Assembly: GCF_964355755.1 (NCBI RefSeq) | Contig: NC_092674.1 | Location: 4,903,001 to 4,967,000, forward strand | DNA: 64,000 bases | Direction: 5' to 3' | Origin: Antedon mediterranea | Lineage: Eukaryota > Echinodermata > Crinoidea > Comatulida > Antedonidae | In this document: one piece after another, positions 36,001 to 46,599 of the stretch | How the letters are laid out: the number at the start of each line of letters is the position of its first letter | Numbering within the stretch: the stretch's first letter is position 1 | Notes under the pieces: model-generated | The model's input: only the letters and a program-made list of their open reading frames with translations | Database searches by the model: none | What the model was told of the DNA's origin: nothing | Translations under genes and position numbers: made by a program

Positions 36001-39000
36001 ACAAATATTTGGTATATAACACTAAAATGCCTATACCAAATTTTTGATACAAAAAAAATCATAAAAAATTGAATTTTTTTTTTTTTTTTTTTTTTTACAA
36101 ATGCATTACATAATTATATTTTTCTGAATTTTTTGATGTATGGGTCAATGAATTTGGTTGCGTTTGAATTTTCTTGTCAGGTGCCTATCTAGGCCTAGCT
36201 AGTAGGCTAAGCCTAGCTAGATGGATGGGCTCCTGACTGAGTCACTCTGAGAAGGAGTCATAGCTAGTAGTGGTAATGCCATCGGGCCGGTGGTGTGGTT
36301 CCTGACAAGGCTAGGGGCCAGGGCCGGCGCTACTGCAGTTTCGCACCACACTGTTATATCTTCGATTTCTCGCTTAATTTTTTTCTTAAACCCACATCAT
36401 ACAATTTTGGGCCATTATGTAACATGTTCCCATGATTTAGCCACCGTTAATTACCTTTATCATAACAAAAAATGCATTTCAAAACAGCTTCTTTTTTCGC
36501 GAATACTTTGATCGAACTGTGTCCATTTTAGAATCAGAAAATTGCCGGAAATCAATGTATGTTTTATTTTCTGTTTTTATTTTTAAACTGCAAAGACTCA
36601 GAGTGGTTTTTATAAAGAACCAGCTGTGTACATCCATATCAAAACGGCGACGATATGAGTCCGTACATAAAACATTGATAGGAACCATTAATATGAATAA
36701 TAATACTAATAATGAAATATTAATTTAACCTTTATTATTTCGTCGACAGCTGAAAACATTTCTTGCTTTTCAAAGCTAAATAGGCCTAGGCCTATATAAT
36801 CGGATTTTATAACACTGCCCTCTATAGTTTATACAATTTTTGGGGTAAAATGAAGCATAAATTCTGGCAATTAAGTGATAAATATAAGATGGCGAACATT
36901 TCGCAGTGTGTTGACAGCGAGTTCAGTATTGTTTAAAATGTTTTGAAAAGTATTGTTATTTAAAAAAAATTACTTAGTAAGTGGTCGAATCGTATAAACA
37001 TGTTACATAATATTATGTTGTGAGTGTAAAAAACGAAAGTTTAGGTAAGAAATCAAAGATATAACGGTGTGGTGCGAAACTGCAGTAGCGCCGCTAGGCC
37101 TAGCCTACATGGTGTCTGATCATTTCGGCCGCCAGTCATTTCGGCTGCCGGTTATGGAATTGCCAAATTCATGAAACGCGAAAAAGGATAAAATATGTAT
37201 TGTTAATTTCGGCCTCCAGAATTGTAATTATTCTTGAATATGTATGACACGCCATGTGTGTTAAAATGTTAATATTTTACTAAATACTGTATTATTAAGC
37301 CGAATCGGCGGTCTTCAATTCCAGAAACAGCAGCGATATTATAGCGTACACATTGCCATCACTACAGTGAATATTAATGATATTTTTTTAATAAGAAGGA
37401 GGTGATGCTGAAGTTTTTTTTATGTGCTAGTCAAAAACACTTCACTTGATTCATATTAAAAGAAACACATTTTTACAAAGCACACGCATCTTCGGAACTT
37501 GTAAAATAAATAAAAAAATTTTGACCAAAATATTCAGACGGTAAAATACTGTAACTAATAATTTAAATGACCATAGTTCTCTGTGGCGTTCCATAGACTT
37601 GATAAAGTTATTTTTTTTCACTGTAATACTGTACAGTTAATGAGTTATTTCTGGTTATTTCAATTTGGCGCGCCATACTTGGCGGCCGAAATGATCATGC
37701 CATATTTTGTCCTTTTTGGAGTTTCATGAATTTGGGCGTTCCATAACCGGCGGCCAAAATGATTGGCGGCCGAAATGCACTGTGACCGCCTACATGACAT
37801 ACATAATAGCCTAGATAGAACATGACTTTTCTTTGCTGTGTTTGTCCATTTAAAGTGTTTATTTTATTTGTTTTTTACAGAAGTTTTACCAGGCAAGTTA
37901 CTGAATGAGGGAAAGACCAAAAAAATCTTTGAGCTCCCAAACAATCGTGTTTATATTCAATCAAAAGACCGTATAACTGCTCACAATGCACAAATGGTGA
38001 ATGAACTACAGGGAAAGGCAGTCATATCAACTAAAACTACTAGTTTGCTGTTTGATTACTTAACTAAACTTGGTAGGTTGTTGGGACATACCATGTATTC
38101 ATACACAATTTAAGGGGCTGGGGTTTTTATTTATAGATTCTATTCACCAGTGAGATCATACTATGAAGTATGATCTCACTGGTGAGTATGACCTCACCAT
38201 TTGCATACACATTTTTTTTTTTAGGGTAACAATAATTAGCATACATACAGTACCAGTAAAGATACCGTACCATCTTCCTCTATGCACAAAAATAAAATAC
38301 TTTTTCAGTATTTTGTTTCTTTTTTTATTTACTGGCATCGTATGGCTCTATCATTTTGCAAACAAAAGTTAGTCATAAGCAGACAATTTTATCATTTTAT
38401 TTCAATAAACATTTATATTAATGATATAGCTAACATTTTATAGGGTTATATTGTTTATATCTCATTGTTTGTTATGCAATATTGGTAACATGACTTTTTT
38501 TTTATTGTAGACCAATGAATTTTAGTCATGCAATGAATTAACAGATGTTACTATCTTAGCTGGTATATTTTTATTGTTAAAATTCTGAAATTTGAACTTT
38601 GTCCCTTCATTGTGCTATGAGATTTAATTTGGGATTACTGCAGATTATCGTGATTTGTCAAAATTGTATATGTGGGATTATCTCTGTCTTAATTTTAATG
38701 GACATATCGCTTCCTGAGGTTCAAAGTAGAGTGCGTACTACCATATCTGTTTTTCAATACTGTATATAGTTTAGTATGAGAAAAAAGAATTATTAATCAC
38801 CATTATTTTGATTTGCATTTTGTATAATTTCACCAAAAAAAAAAATAGAAGTAAGGTGGTAACTTAAATTTAAATTGACGGAAATATTAATTGGCCAAAA
38901 TAAAAATTAGTAATTTAATATTTAAAAAAAACAATACAATGAAGTTTTTCTGCGCAATCTTTATTCAATATTAAAGTATTTTAAACAATTCTATTTTCTA

Positions 39001-42000
39001 GGACTTCCAAATCATTTTATCAAACTGGAAACCGATTCTGCCTTCATTGCCCAGAGGTGTGACATGATACCCATTGAATGGGTAACACGGCGGGTTGCCA
39101 CCGGATCATTCCTTAAACGTAATCCTGGCGTCAATGAGGGGTACAGATTTTCACCCCCGAAATTGGAATACTTTTACAAGGTAAATGAATATACATGACG
39201 TGTTGTAGTAATGAGCTTCGTATAGCAATTAAAATGTACGTTAAAGCTCTGTCTACACTATCAAACTAGTTTGACAAAATAAGTGCGATGTGCCCAAATA
39301 TGGTAGTGATATGACCAAATATGGTCATTGATACAAAATACAGTAGTGAAATGACATCAAGTCCATATATGGGCACATCACATTTTTTTTCACATAAAGT
39401 TTGATAGTGTAGACAGAGCTTAACAATGTTTAATATTAATCGTTACCAGGACGATGCTGCTGGTGACCCTCAGTGGTCAAGGGAGCAGATTATTGAGACC
39501 AAGATGAACTGCGGGGGTCGTGTGATTAATGGTGATGATGTCAACATGATGAGCCGCATAACTGTTGCTGTTTTTGAGGTCCTTGAGAAGGCGTGGGCTT
39601 CTTTGGACTGCAGTTTAATCGACATGAAGATTGAATTTGGTGTCAGTGCTGCGACAGGTTAGTCACAAATGTTCGCATTTTAATATTGAATTTGTTTATT
39701 ATGAAATTAAAAAACAAACTGGTGTAAAAAAAAACCAAAATACAGTATAAATTGACAGGCATCTATAGTGTAGGTTAATAAAATAGAATAAATAGTTGTA
39801 TTGATATAGATTATTTGTATAAAAATTATTCCAAATTTGGAACATTTCAGGAATGGGACTTATAGCCCCAGGATGGGCTTATGATTGGTATTTTTCATAT
39901 TGAATTATTTTATCATTTACTGTTAAATTGCACACAATGTTGAATAATTTAATAAAAATAAAATTATTTCCATTTTTATTTATGTAAAGGCGAGATTGTC
40001 CTAGCAGACATCATTGACAGCGACTCCTGGCGACTTTGGCCATCTGGTGACCGACGTCTGATGAAGGATAAACAGGTGTACAGGGAACTGAAAGAAGTGA
40101 CCGAGGAAGCACTGCAGGTGGTCAAGAAGAACTTTGAGTGGATTATGGAAAAGATTAAGGTATTGGATTAAATCCTCTTACATAATCCCAATTTTATTCA
40201 TGATTGGTATAGTGCTTCAGGGGGACCAACTGGGTTCATCCTGTTTTGTTTTTTATATTCTTTTATACCTTACCTGTGGTGGTCACTTTGATTGTTGGTC
40301 GCGCTTATGTGCGTCACTATTAAAGTAGAGGGGAATTTTCCCCTTTCCCCACAGAGAAGTGTCCCACCGGAGTGCTGACCGGTCGTCGGTGACCCATGTT
40401 TTTTGTACATAATTTTTATGTAATAATAATAATAATAATAAATACTTTATTTTAACACGAAAAAGCTTGTGTCACCATAAAGGTGTTCTTCTACAAGGCC
40501 GTGATCAACTAACAGTAGTACATTACACATTTAAAAATAACAAATTTTAAAAATAACAAATTTTAAAAATAATTTGTGATAAGAGTACAAAATAAATAAT
40601 AAATCACACCAATAATTTTTTGAAAGTATTTAAATTTGTGGCATTTTGCATTGGTTTTTTTAGAGTATTCCATAAACTAGCACCATGATATGAAAAACTT
40701 TTTTTTTATATTCTGTTTTGGGTTTATTCAATTTTAATACATCCTTTGATCTTGTATTGTATGTGTCTAGTTTGGGTGTAAATAGTTCGTTTAGATATGG
40801 TGGTGCTTGATTATGGAATATTTTATATAACATTTTGGCTTCATTATTATGTAGTTGAGTATTAAGATTTATCCAGTTTAAAGGCCAGGTACGGGCAAAA
40901 AATTTCTATTGATCATACATTCCAATAATTATCGATCTATAGTTTCCCCTATGTTTCATAATTTTTTTGGATTTTATTTGTGTTACACGAGCTTGTTGAA
41001 AATAAGCACTTTCTTATCAGTGGGGGGATAGTTCAAATTACACAGTAAAATCTCTATTCTTTTGTACACAAATTTTGTAAATAGAGAGGCATTTTAAAAA
41101 GCTACGAAAAATAAACAGTGTGGTAAAAAATTTTATCAGATGACAAAGTAAAGGTAATATAACTTGAATATTACATTTCTGGAATTTTTATTCAACTTCA
41201 AATTTTTATTTTCATGCTATAGCAAAAATTATCCACCGTATATCCACCATCTTTTTTCACCTTCTAGGGAGTCACAAGACATGTTATTACATTAGGTTAA
41301 CTACCTAACTACTGAAAAAAGGTCTTCCTGGTTTTTATGGCAGAATTTTGCAAAATTTTGTATTTGGATATTTGATTTATGTACAATTAACCAAATATTA
41401 TATTTAAAATTCATGCCTGTACCTGAGCTTTAAGTTTTGCAGGGCTTGTGTACTTGAGTCGTATGAATATTGTCTGGCATTTATGTATGGTTACCCTGCT
41501 TTTTTTGGTATACTATTGAACATTGCAAATGTAATTGTGAATTGAATTGTGAATTTAGATAATAGATCAATAAAAGTCTTTTCACAGCATAGGTGAAAAT
41601 TAAACGAAATTGATACAATATATCAATAAAAAAAATATACCAAAAAACAGCATATTTTTATCGCCTTGTTATGCTTGGTAAGAACAAATTATGTTTTTTT
41701 ATGGACAAGCAACTATCACATGACAGGGCAACCTTTAAGGCTGTTCTATACGCGATGATTACAATTATATGTTATGTATTTCTGCATATTTGTATTGTAG
41801 GGCCCCTCATGAGACAAGCTATTGCTTGTAGTGCTGGCCCCAGTTGTTGTCATAAATAACTGAATATGATATATTTGTTTGTGTTCTCGTTTAGCTTTTT
41901 AACTCCAAGCCATCGGCTCAAGTAATTGTGTTGATGGGATCTCCTTCTGATGCAGAATATTGCGAGAAGATCAAACGATGTTGTGATGACATTGGAATTG

Positions 42001-42770
42001 CATGCGAGACAAGAGTGACATCAGCGCATAAAGGCACGGAGGAAACCATGCGGATTCTAGCCCAGTACGAAGGTAAGGGTAGTATGTGCCTAAATATAGT
42101 AGTAATATGCCCAAATAAGGTAGTGATATGACATGATCATGTCCATATATGGGCACATCACATTTTTTGTTTACACAGAGCTTAAGGGTTGTAATATGAC
42201 AGCTACATACTGTAGGCTGTAAACCCATGCAAAGGATTACAAATAAGTGGCATAGATCTTGTTGAGGAATACCAATAACTGTCTAATTGTCAAATTTATT
42301 ATTCCTAACACAGGTTGTAGTGTGCCTATAATATTCATCGCCGTAGCTGGTAGAAGCAATGGTCTAGGCCCAGTTCTCTCTGGAAACACCCCTTTCCCAG
42401 TCATCAACTGTCCCCCTGTCAAAGCTGACTGGGGAGCTCAAGACATCTGGTCATCGCTTCGAATGCCATCAGGTAATAAACCTTAGTGGGTCTATAAGGC
42501 AATCTGGTCATCAACTTTTATTATTCCGTGATTTTTTATGAGGTTTTCCAATATAAAAATATATTGATGTGTACTTTACATTTCATTGCAGGCATGGGTT
42601 GCAGTACGGTTCTTTCGCCAGAGGCTGCTGCCCTCTGTGCTGCCCAGATGATAGCGCTTACCGACCACGTTGTATGGGGAACACTCCGTGTTAGACAGCT
42701 CAACACCTGGCTGAAACTCAAGGAGGCTGATCGTAAAATGCGCAAAGCCCAGCAGGACAAGAGCTCGTAA
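33084..42770 (+). CDS. PAICS: PAICS: bifunctional SAICAR synthetase / AIR carboxylase, complete, eight exons
   Basis: Exons: 33084-33093, 37881-38072, 39002-39180, 39450-39657, 39990-40159, 41895-42072, 42314-42472, 42592-42770. They join in frame to 424 residues (human enzyme about 425). It performs steps 6 and 7 of de novo purine synthesis in the cytosol: carboxylation of AIR to CAIR and its ligation with aspartate and ATP to SAICAR. The SAICAR synthetase half (about 1-255) shows EGKTK at 13-17, SKDRITA at 31-37, ATGSFLKR at 100-107, DMKIEFG and WRLWPSGD. The PurE-like carboxylase half (about 260-424) shows GSPSD at 268-272, SAHKG at 296-300 and [14 protein letters not shown] from 324. The first coding exon is only ten bases (ATGGCATCCG) and is separated by a 4.8-kb intron. 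All key motifs are intact, so the gene looks functional. MITE family 1 copies lie in introns 3 and 6, and a LINE remnant in intron 5. Confidence 0.97.
34628..35233 (+). CDS. Unrecognised 201-aa ORF nested in PAICS intron 1
   Basis: The ATG at 34628 is preceded by a plausible acceptor (AG at 34603-34604), so a 5' UTR exon is likely; a CAAAG/GTAAGT donor at 33475 is a candidate. The first ~100 residues look globular ([18 protein letters not shown] at the start). Residues about 105-131 are Ser/Ala-rich. Residues 132-171 carry two and a half copies of a 16-residue charged repeat of the form [16 protein letters not shown] (48 bp at DNA level). It ends in a short Pro/Arg/Trp stretch. The stop codon lies inside an AATAAA (35229-35234), and further AATAAA signals follow near 35487 and 35538. 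It lies on the same strand as PAICS and cannot be spliced into it: joining the PAICS exon 1 phase to 34605 gives a stop within three codons. It could be a lineage-specific gene, a domesticated element or an old pseudogene; no family is recognised. Confidence 0.5.
   Translation: MDNPPLTTPQKFIKDNYFQVPSDVGLLQNGHVIFTYITLPKKMFSSVQHILKKSHSIIISNCSVRDLVKKFKSFHSINTSGRFANFDIFCAGTFSKYKTVDAASTMQASSSNIPSLEAATQSSSENVEPLRPEEVELIRPDEIKLIGPEEVEPIRPDEIKPIGPEEVEPIRPKLLNPPKRSWGGSEACVLPCIVSQTNDVQ
36069..36098. repeat. Poly-T tract
   Basis: This is a run of about 28 T residues in PAICS intron 1. It could be the A-tail of a minus-strand retroposed sequence, but no body is recognised. Confidence 0.6.
36324..37094. 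mobile_element. Inverted-repeat DNA element, about 770 bp, in PAICS intron 1
   Basis: The left end reads GGCGCTACTGCAGTTTCGCA, then CCACACTGTTATATCTTCGA. The right end is its complement with few changes (TATAACGGTGTGGTGCGAAA, CTGCAGTAGCGCCGC). TIRs span roughly 50 bp. No transposase is seen and the target-site duplication is unclear. Confidence 0.75.
37112..37788. mobile_element. Inverted-repeat DNA element, about 677 bp, with an 8-bp flanking repeat CCTACATG
   Basis: TIRs of about 75 bp: ATTTCGGCCGCCAGTCATTT, TGCCGGTTATGGAAT and CAAATTCATGAAACGCG at the left, with matching complements from 37681 to 37775. CCTACATG at 37104-37111 and again at 37789-37796 fits an 8-bp target duplication, and the right end reads CAGTGCATTTCGG on its own strand; both fit a hAT-type non-autonomous element. 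It begins 18 bp after the previous element ends and stops about 85 bp before PAICS exon 2. Confidence 0.75.
39241..39423. mobile_element. MITE family 1, copy 5 (PAICS intron 3)
   Basis: It starts TTAAAGCTCTGTCTACACTA and ends GTGTAGACAGAGCTTAA, with the AACTAGTTTGACAAAAT segment and a duplicated ATGACCAAATATGG-type core. It makes up about two thirds of the 269-bp intron and ends about 25 nt before the exon 4 acceptor. Confidence 0.9.
40425..40890 (-). mobile_element. LINE 3' end with decayed reverse-transcriptase C-terminus (PAICS intron 5, minus strand)
   Basis: Read on the minus strand from about 40885, one frame gives [20 protein letters not shown] then [11 protein letters not shown] and [20 protein letters not shown]. 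After a frameshift in a T-run near 40700 it continues with [15 protein letters not shown]. The YN.RS..L..P and F.Y.GA.LWN pattern is typical of the region after the RT domain in CR1/L2/RTE-type LINEs. The element ends in AATAAAG and a (TTA)n tail (40425-40441). It is frameshifted and 5' truncated, so dead. Confidence 0.75.
42083..42184. mobile_element. MITE family 1, copy 6, left-truncated (PAICS intron 6)
   Basis: It holds the GTGATATGACATGATCATGT core and CATATATGGGCACATCACAT, and ends TTTACACAGAGCTTA. It lacks the left TIR. It starts about 10 nt after the exon 6 donor and fills over 40% of the 241-bp intron. Confidence 0.85.
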
Positions 42771-43379
42771 AACAGCCCCCTTAATCATGAGGTGCTTTCA
42801 ATGCTATTACAGGGTTTCAATAGTACAGTGAAAAGGACCATTAACATTTAAGATATATATATTTGTATTCCATATAATTATGTACTGTATTCATTCCAAC
42901 TGTACTATTGAGGTTACATAGGCCGTAGATGGTTTAGTTATAGATTTTAATTGACATATTCAATTCAATGCAAAATTATCAATGACCGTTTGATTAATTA
43001 TATTAATTATGATAAAATTGTTTTGCATAGTAAACATTGTATCAAGTTTTATATTGTTTTTATCAAACCATAGAGATACTATAATATCTCCTTGATCCGA
43101 AAAATACACTACCAGATCATTTTTTATTTGCTTGATACTTGGTGCTAATTGCATGCAAATTGGTGGGCTAAAAAATTTTTTTTGTACTATTAAAAATTAT
43201 TTAATGAAGTTGTCGACTTAATTGTGTTTTGGGTCATTGGCAGAGGATAACAAATGTTTGTGAATGTTATTACACATATTTTCTAGTACCGAAAAATTCA
43301 CAGGATAGATGGAAGGATGTGTGCAAAAGAAATGCCCATTGTTCAAGAAGATTGAATCTGAGGCTGCTGTTATTTTTTA
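42771..43379. other. PAICS 3' flank, no gene seen
   Basis: This is AT-rich sequence that should hold the PAICS 3' UTR. There is no strong AATAAA within 500 bp of the stop; an ATTAAA at about 43379 abuts a MITE and an AATAAA lies near 43562. Confidence 0.4.
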
Positions 43380-43500
43380 TTAAAGCTCTGTGTACACTTA
43401 TGATGTGCCCATATATGGACATATGATGTCATAGCACTACCATATTTGGGAATATCACATTTTCTTTGTCAAACTAGTTTGATAGTGTGGACAGAGCTTC
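43380..43500. mobile_element. MITE family 1, copy 7
   Basis: It starts TAAAGCTCTGTGTACACTTA and ends TTTGATAGTGTGGACAGAGC, between the convergent PAICS and 43860-46562 genes. Confidence 0.88.
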
Positions 43501-43859
43501 AGAGAGCTGTGATGCCTGGATTTTAATGGACACATGACCTTCTGTAAAACAATACACACACAATAAATAGGAATACCATACAATAATCAAATTAGCACCA
43601 CTATGACTATACAGTCTGTATTATTGGAGTATATTGTGTGCTATTTCAAATTCATTGGCAAATGACTCGCATTTGCGCACACACCATGATGCTTGGATCG
43701 TATACATGTAGAGCAACGTATTGACTGACCAGCAGTGTAACGGCTATGAGCGCTCACTGGCTAAACCCAGAGCATGAGTCCAATGTTGGAGAAGCCGTTA
43801 TGAGCGCTCAACCAGGGACCGATGCTGCAATCGTCTATACTTCATTTGGAAGCATTTTG

Positions 43860-46562
43860 TCACTTATTCAATAACAGACTCCAAACCTGCTTTGGGTCAT
43901 CGCTAAGTTTTGGTAGATTTGCAGCCAATTCACCAATTAAGCTTACAGAATTCTGAAATAACAAGATTTACATTGGTTGAGGGTTTTCTCTTCAAACTTT
44001 GTTTTTGTGCCAGAACATGTCTTTATACAGTTCTGTCTTAAAAGATTTTCATGAATTACAGAAGTTTTTTTTTTTAATTGAGATGTGTAACATGAATAAT
44101 AGGGTAGTGGGGATAGGGCTGAACAGAGTGTAGATTAGGGCACTTTACAAGGCCCTAAACACTTGTTTTAATGACTTTTAGGATGATAATTTTCAGTATT
44201 AACCTTGTGAAGATAATAATTGAATTAGCTTTTCCTTATCATTTCTTGGGGAATTCCATGCATAATATTTCAATTTTCTTACCAATGTCTCTAGATGTTT
44301 TTGAATTCTTTCATCGATTAGTTTGTTTTGTAAGTGTGTCTTCTTTGCATTTATAAACTGTTTTTGAGCAAGTACTTCTTGTGCTTTAATACAAGCAGGG
44401 CAAGAGTTGACATCATGCTCAATGACTTTATCCAATTTCTGCCAAAAAATAGATATTGTAAATAAAATATTGTAACTTTTGGAATAATGACTTCTGAAAT
44501 TCCATTAATATCACTACCATATTTTGGCACATCACACTTTTTTTGTCAAACTAGTTAGATAGTGTAGACAGAGCTTTGTCTATAATATTTCTGGATGAAG
44601 AAACATTGTTCTATTCTACCTTTTTCATTTTATGTCGAATATTCTCTATCTTCATTTCTTCAAGCCTCTTCTTTGTGATTGGTAATATTCCTTGGACAGT
44701 ATAAACAGACGACTGATGATGTACCTCAACTAGATATTTAAAAAAATTGATAAACTTGATGAACTTGTTTTATCGACCAACCTACATTTAAGTGATAATA
44801 ATGATATTTTCAATCTATATAGTGGGCTTGGATGCGACACTTTTCATTTGAACCACATTTTCGTCCCCTAAGAGTCACATCATCATGTCATTGCTGTCAA
44901 TTCTAGTGTTCATTCGTCTGTCCACGAAAGTGGTTTTTGTACACTGGACCTACGGTTTATATAGTCTTTATCCGAGAGGACTTGTTCTACCACCAAAACC
45001 ATGGCGCAAGTGAGCCTCAAACCCTTGCTGATGTTATGGCTATGGATTACGGTTCCACTGTCTTAACCGCTCAACCACTCACTAGTTACTAGACTTTAAT
45101 CGATACAGTAAGTTTACTGAAAACAGACAACCTAGAACAGGTTTTCCAGGTAGTTTTTAGAACCCAAAACATCATCATCCTGATTGTCATTTTACCTTTT
45201 GGTTTATTTGTATGTGCGTTCTTCAGAAATTGTATTTTATTCTTACAGTATTCATGAACTTCTACTGGTACAATAGAAACATCCGATTCAGATTTTAACT
45301 CATTCTCCCATTCTCTTGATGCATTTTTCTTTGCTTTCTTTATCAAAGACATACAAAATGTTGACTCAAGCTGGTTTTCTGATGACAATGAATCCTGAAA
45401 TATAACAAATGGAAAATCATTGTGAGAAATTTTAGAATTGGGGAGCTTTTAATTTGGACAACTATGTACATCATGTTTATTAATTAGTGCGCTTAAGCTC
45501 TGTCTACACTATCAAACTGTGATGTGCCCAAATATGGTAGTGATATGACATCATCATGTCCATATATGGGCACATCACATTTTTTTGTCACATACATTTT
45601 TATAGTGTAGACAGAGCATTATGGGAACGTTGTTGGGATGTGCTTCCTCACTGCAGGGACATTGAAATGTTTTTCCTAACTCCATTCCTCATTAACATTA
45701 GGATTACAGTGCACCAATAATTATGCACTTGTCAATTGTATAACCCACTATATGACCCCCGGGAGAGGTGCGTCATTTGTCCGATGTGCGTCATACCTTT
45801 GAATACCATGACGCACCCGTGCGTCAAAAATGTGACTTACCTTTAGGTGACCATGACGCACCTATTTTGACGCACTGTGACCATGTTGTTTATGATATGG
45901 TGGGTGGTAAAGTGACGGACATTGACACACCTTGTTCATTGATGTGACGTACCATCTAGGTTTTTTTACGCACCCTTGCGTCAGTAATTATATGTAAATG
46001 ACGCACCTCTCCCGGGGGTCGTATAGTGGGTGATACAATTGACAAGTGCATTAAGCTACTCACAACTAATAACAGAACCAATAATCCCAAATATGAGAGG
46101 TGATGTGTGTGTTTGTTTATTACTGTATTTATTTATACTACTGCTGGGCAACCTCTTTAGTCAAAGACAGGTCTCCCAGAGGGCCCAGTTATATGTACAT
46201 ATCAATTAACAGCTCAACATCCTCAATTGTATTGGCTCTTAATTTGTACCCACTTTAGTGCTTTCATCCTCCTCCTCTGATGAGAAATTGCTTGAATAAT
46301 CTTCGCTTGTTGACTCAAAAGTATCTTCAATATAACTGTGTCTTGTCCTTTCTAAACTGTGTTTACTGTACTGTGTTCCATCACTCACACTAGCCTCAGA
46401 CTGGTAACTGCTAGTGGACTCTTCTGTGGAGTGCGAGTCAAAAGTGTCTGACGTGTATCGGTCTTCAGTGGTCTTCTCTGGAGAGATTGCTTCTGTCACT
46501 GAACTTATGGAATCAAATGTATCTGAATAATTAGTTGCCGATGTTGATGACAGAACTTCCAT
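43860..46562 (-). CDS. Uncharacterised 288-aa protein with acidic Ser-rich N-terminus and helical C-terminus, five exons
   Basis: Minus-strand exons, in order: 46562-46254, 45394-45196, 44729-44620, 44438-44283, 43952-43860. All are GT-AG, the phases are consistent, and they sum to 867 nt. Residues 1-103 are Ser/Thr/Glu-rich with three variants of the string DTFDS/DTFES. Residues 104 to 288 are Lys/Glu-rich and largely helical, with a CPAC pair at 219-222. It ends LLLNK. No targeting signal or TM is visible. The overall design (disordered acidic N-terminus, conserved helical C-terminus with CxxC) brings to mind the vertebrate C8orf48/DUF4606 type, but I could not verify this. A 5' UTR exon begins at 46599 after an AG acceptor and holds two upstream ATGs in one frame that overlap the main start. 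Confidence 0.78.
44508..44578. mobile_element. MITE family 1, copy 8, half element
   Basis: Right half only: TATCACTACCATATTTTGGC to GATAGTGTAGACAGAGCTTT. It ends about 40 nt into the intron after the donor of the minus-strand exon 44729-44620. Confidence 0.8.
44935..45092 (-). mobile_element. SINE family B, copy 2 (tRNA-derived, minus strand)
   Basis: Minus-strand head GTGAGTGGTTGAGCGGTTAA, then GCAAGGGTTTGAGGCTCAC (box B), and body CATGGTTTTGGTGGTAGAAC, ending AACCGTAGGTCCAGTGTAC. It is colinear with 27400-27566. Confidence 0.7.
45493..45620. mobile_element. MITE family 1, copy 9
   Basis: It starts TTAAGCTCTGTCTACACTAT and ends TAGTGTAGACAGAGCATTA. TTA lies at both edges, which fits a 3-bp target duplication, though it may be part of the TIR. 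Confidence 0.9.
45724..46050. mobile_element. MITE family 3, complete, with flanking TTA
   Basis: TIRs of about 55 bp with only a few mismatches: TGCACTTGTCAATTGTATAA then CCCACTATATGACCCCCGGG at the left, complemented at the right. TTA flanks both ends (45721-45723 and 46051-46053), as expected for PIF/Harbinger-type insertion at TWA. The interior repeats TGACGCACC motifs. It lies in intron 1 of the minus-strand gene. Confidence 0.85.
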
Positions 46563-46599
46563 TGAAAGATCTTTCAGTCTTTACCATCGGCATAATAAC

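Noticed and set aside
39849-39890. Acceptor-like CATTTCAG before exon 5 of PAICS
   Set aside because: The following frame stops within a few codons and lacks PAICS similarity; the acceptor at 39988-39989 continues the enzyme exactly.
42528-42788. Minus-strand ORFs opposite the last PAICS exon
   Set aside because: They are antisense shadows of a highly conserved coding exon.
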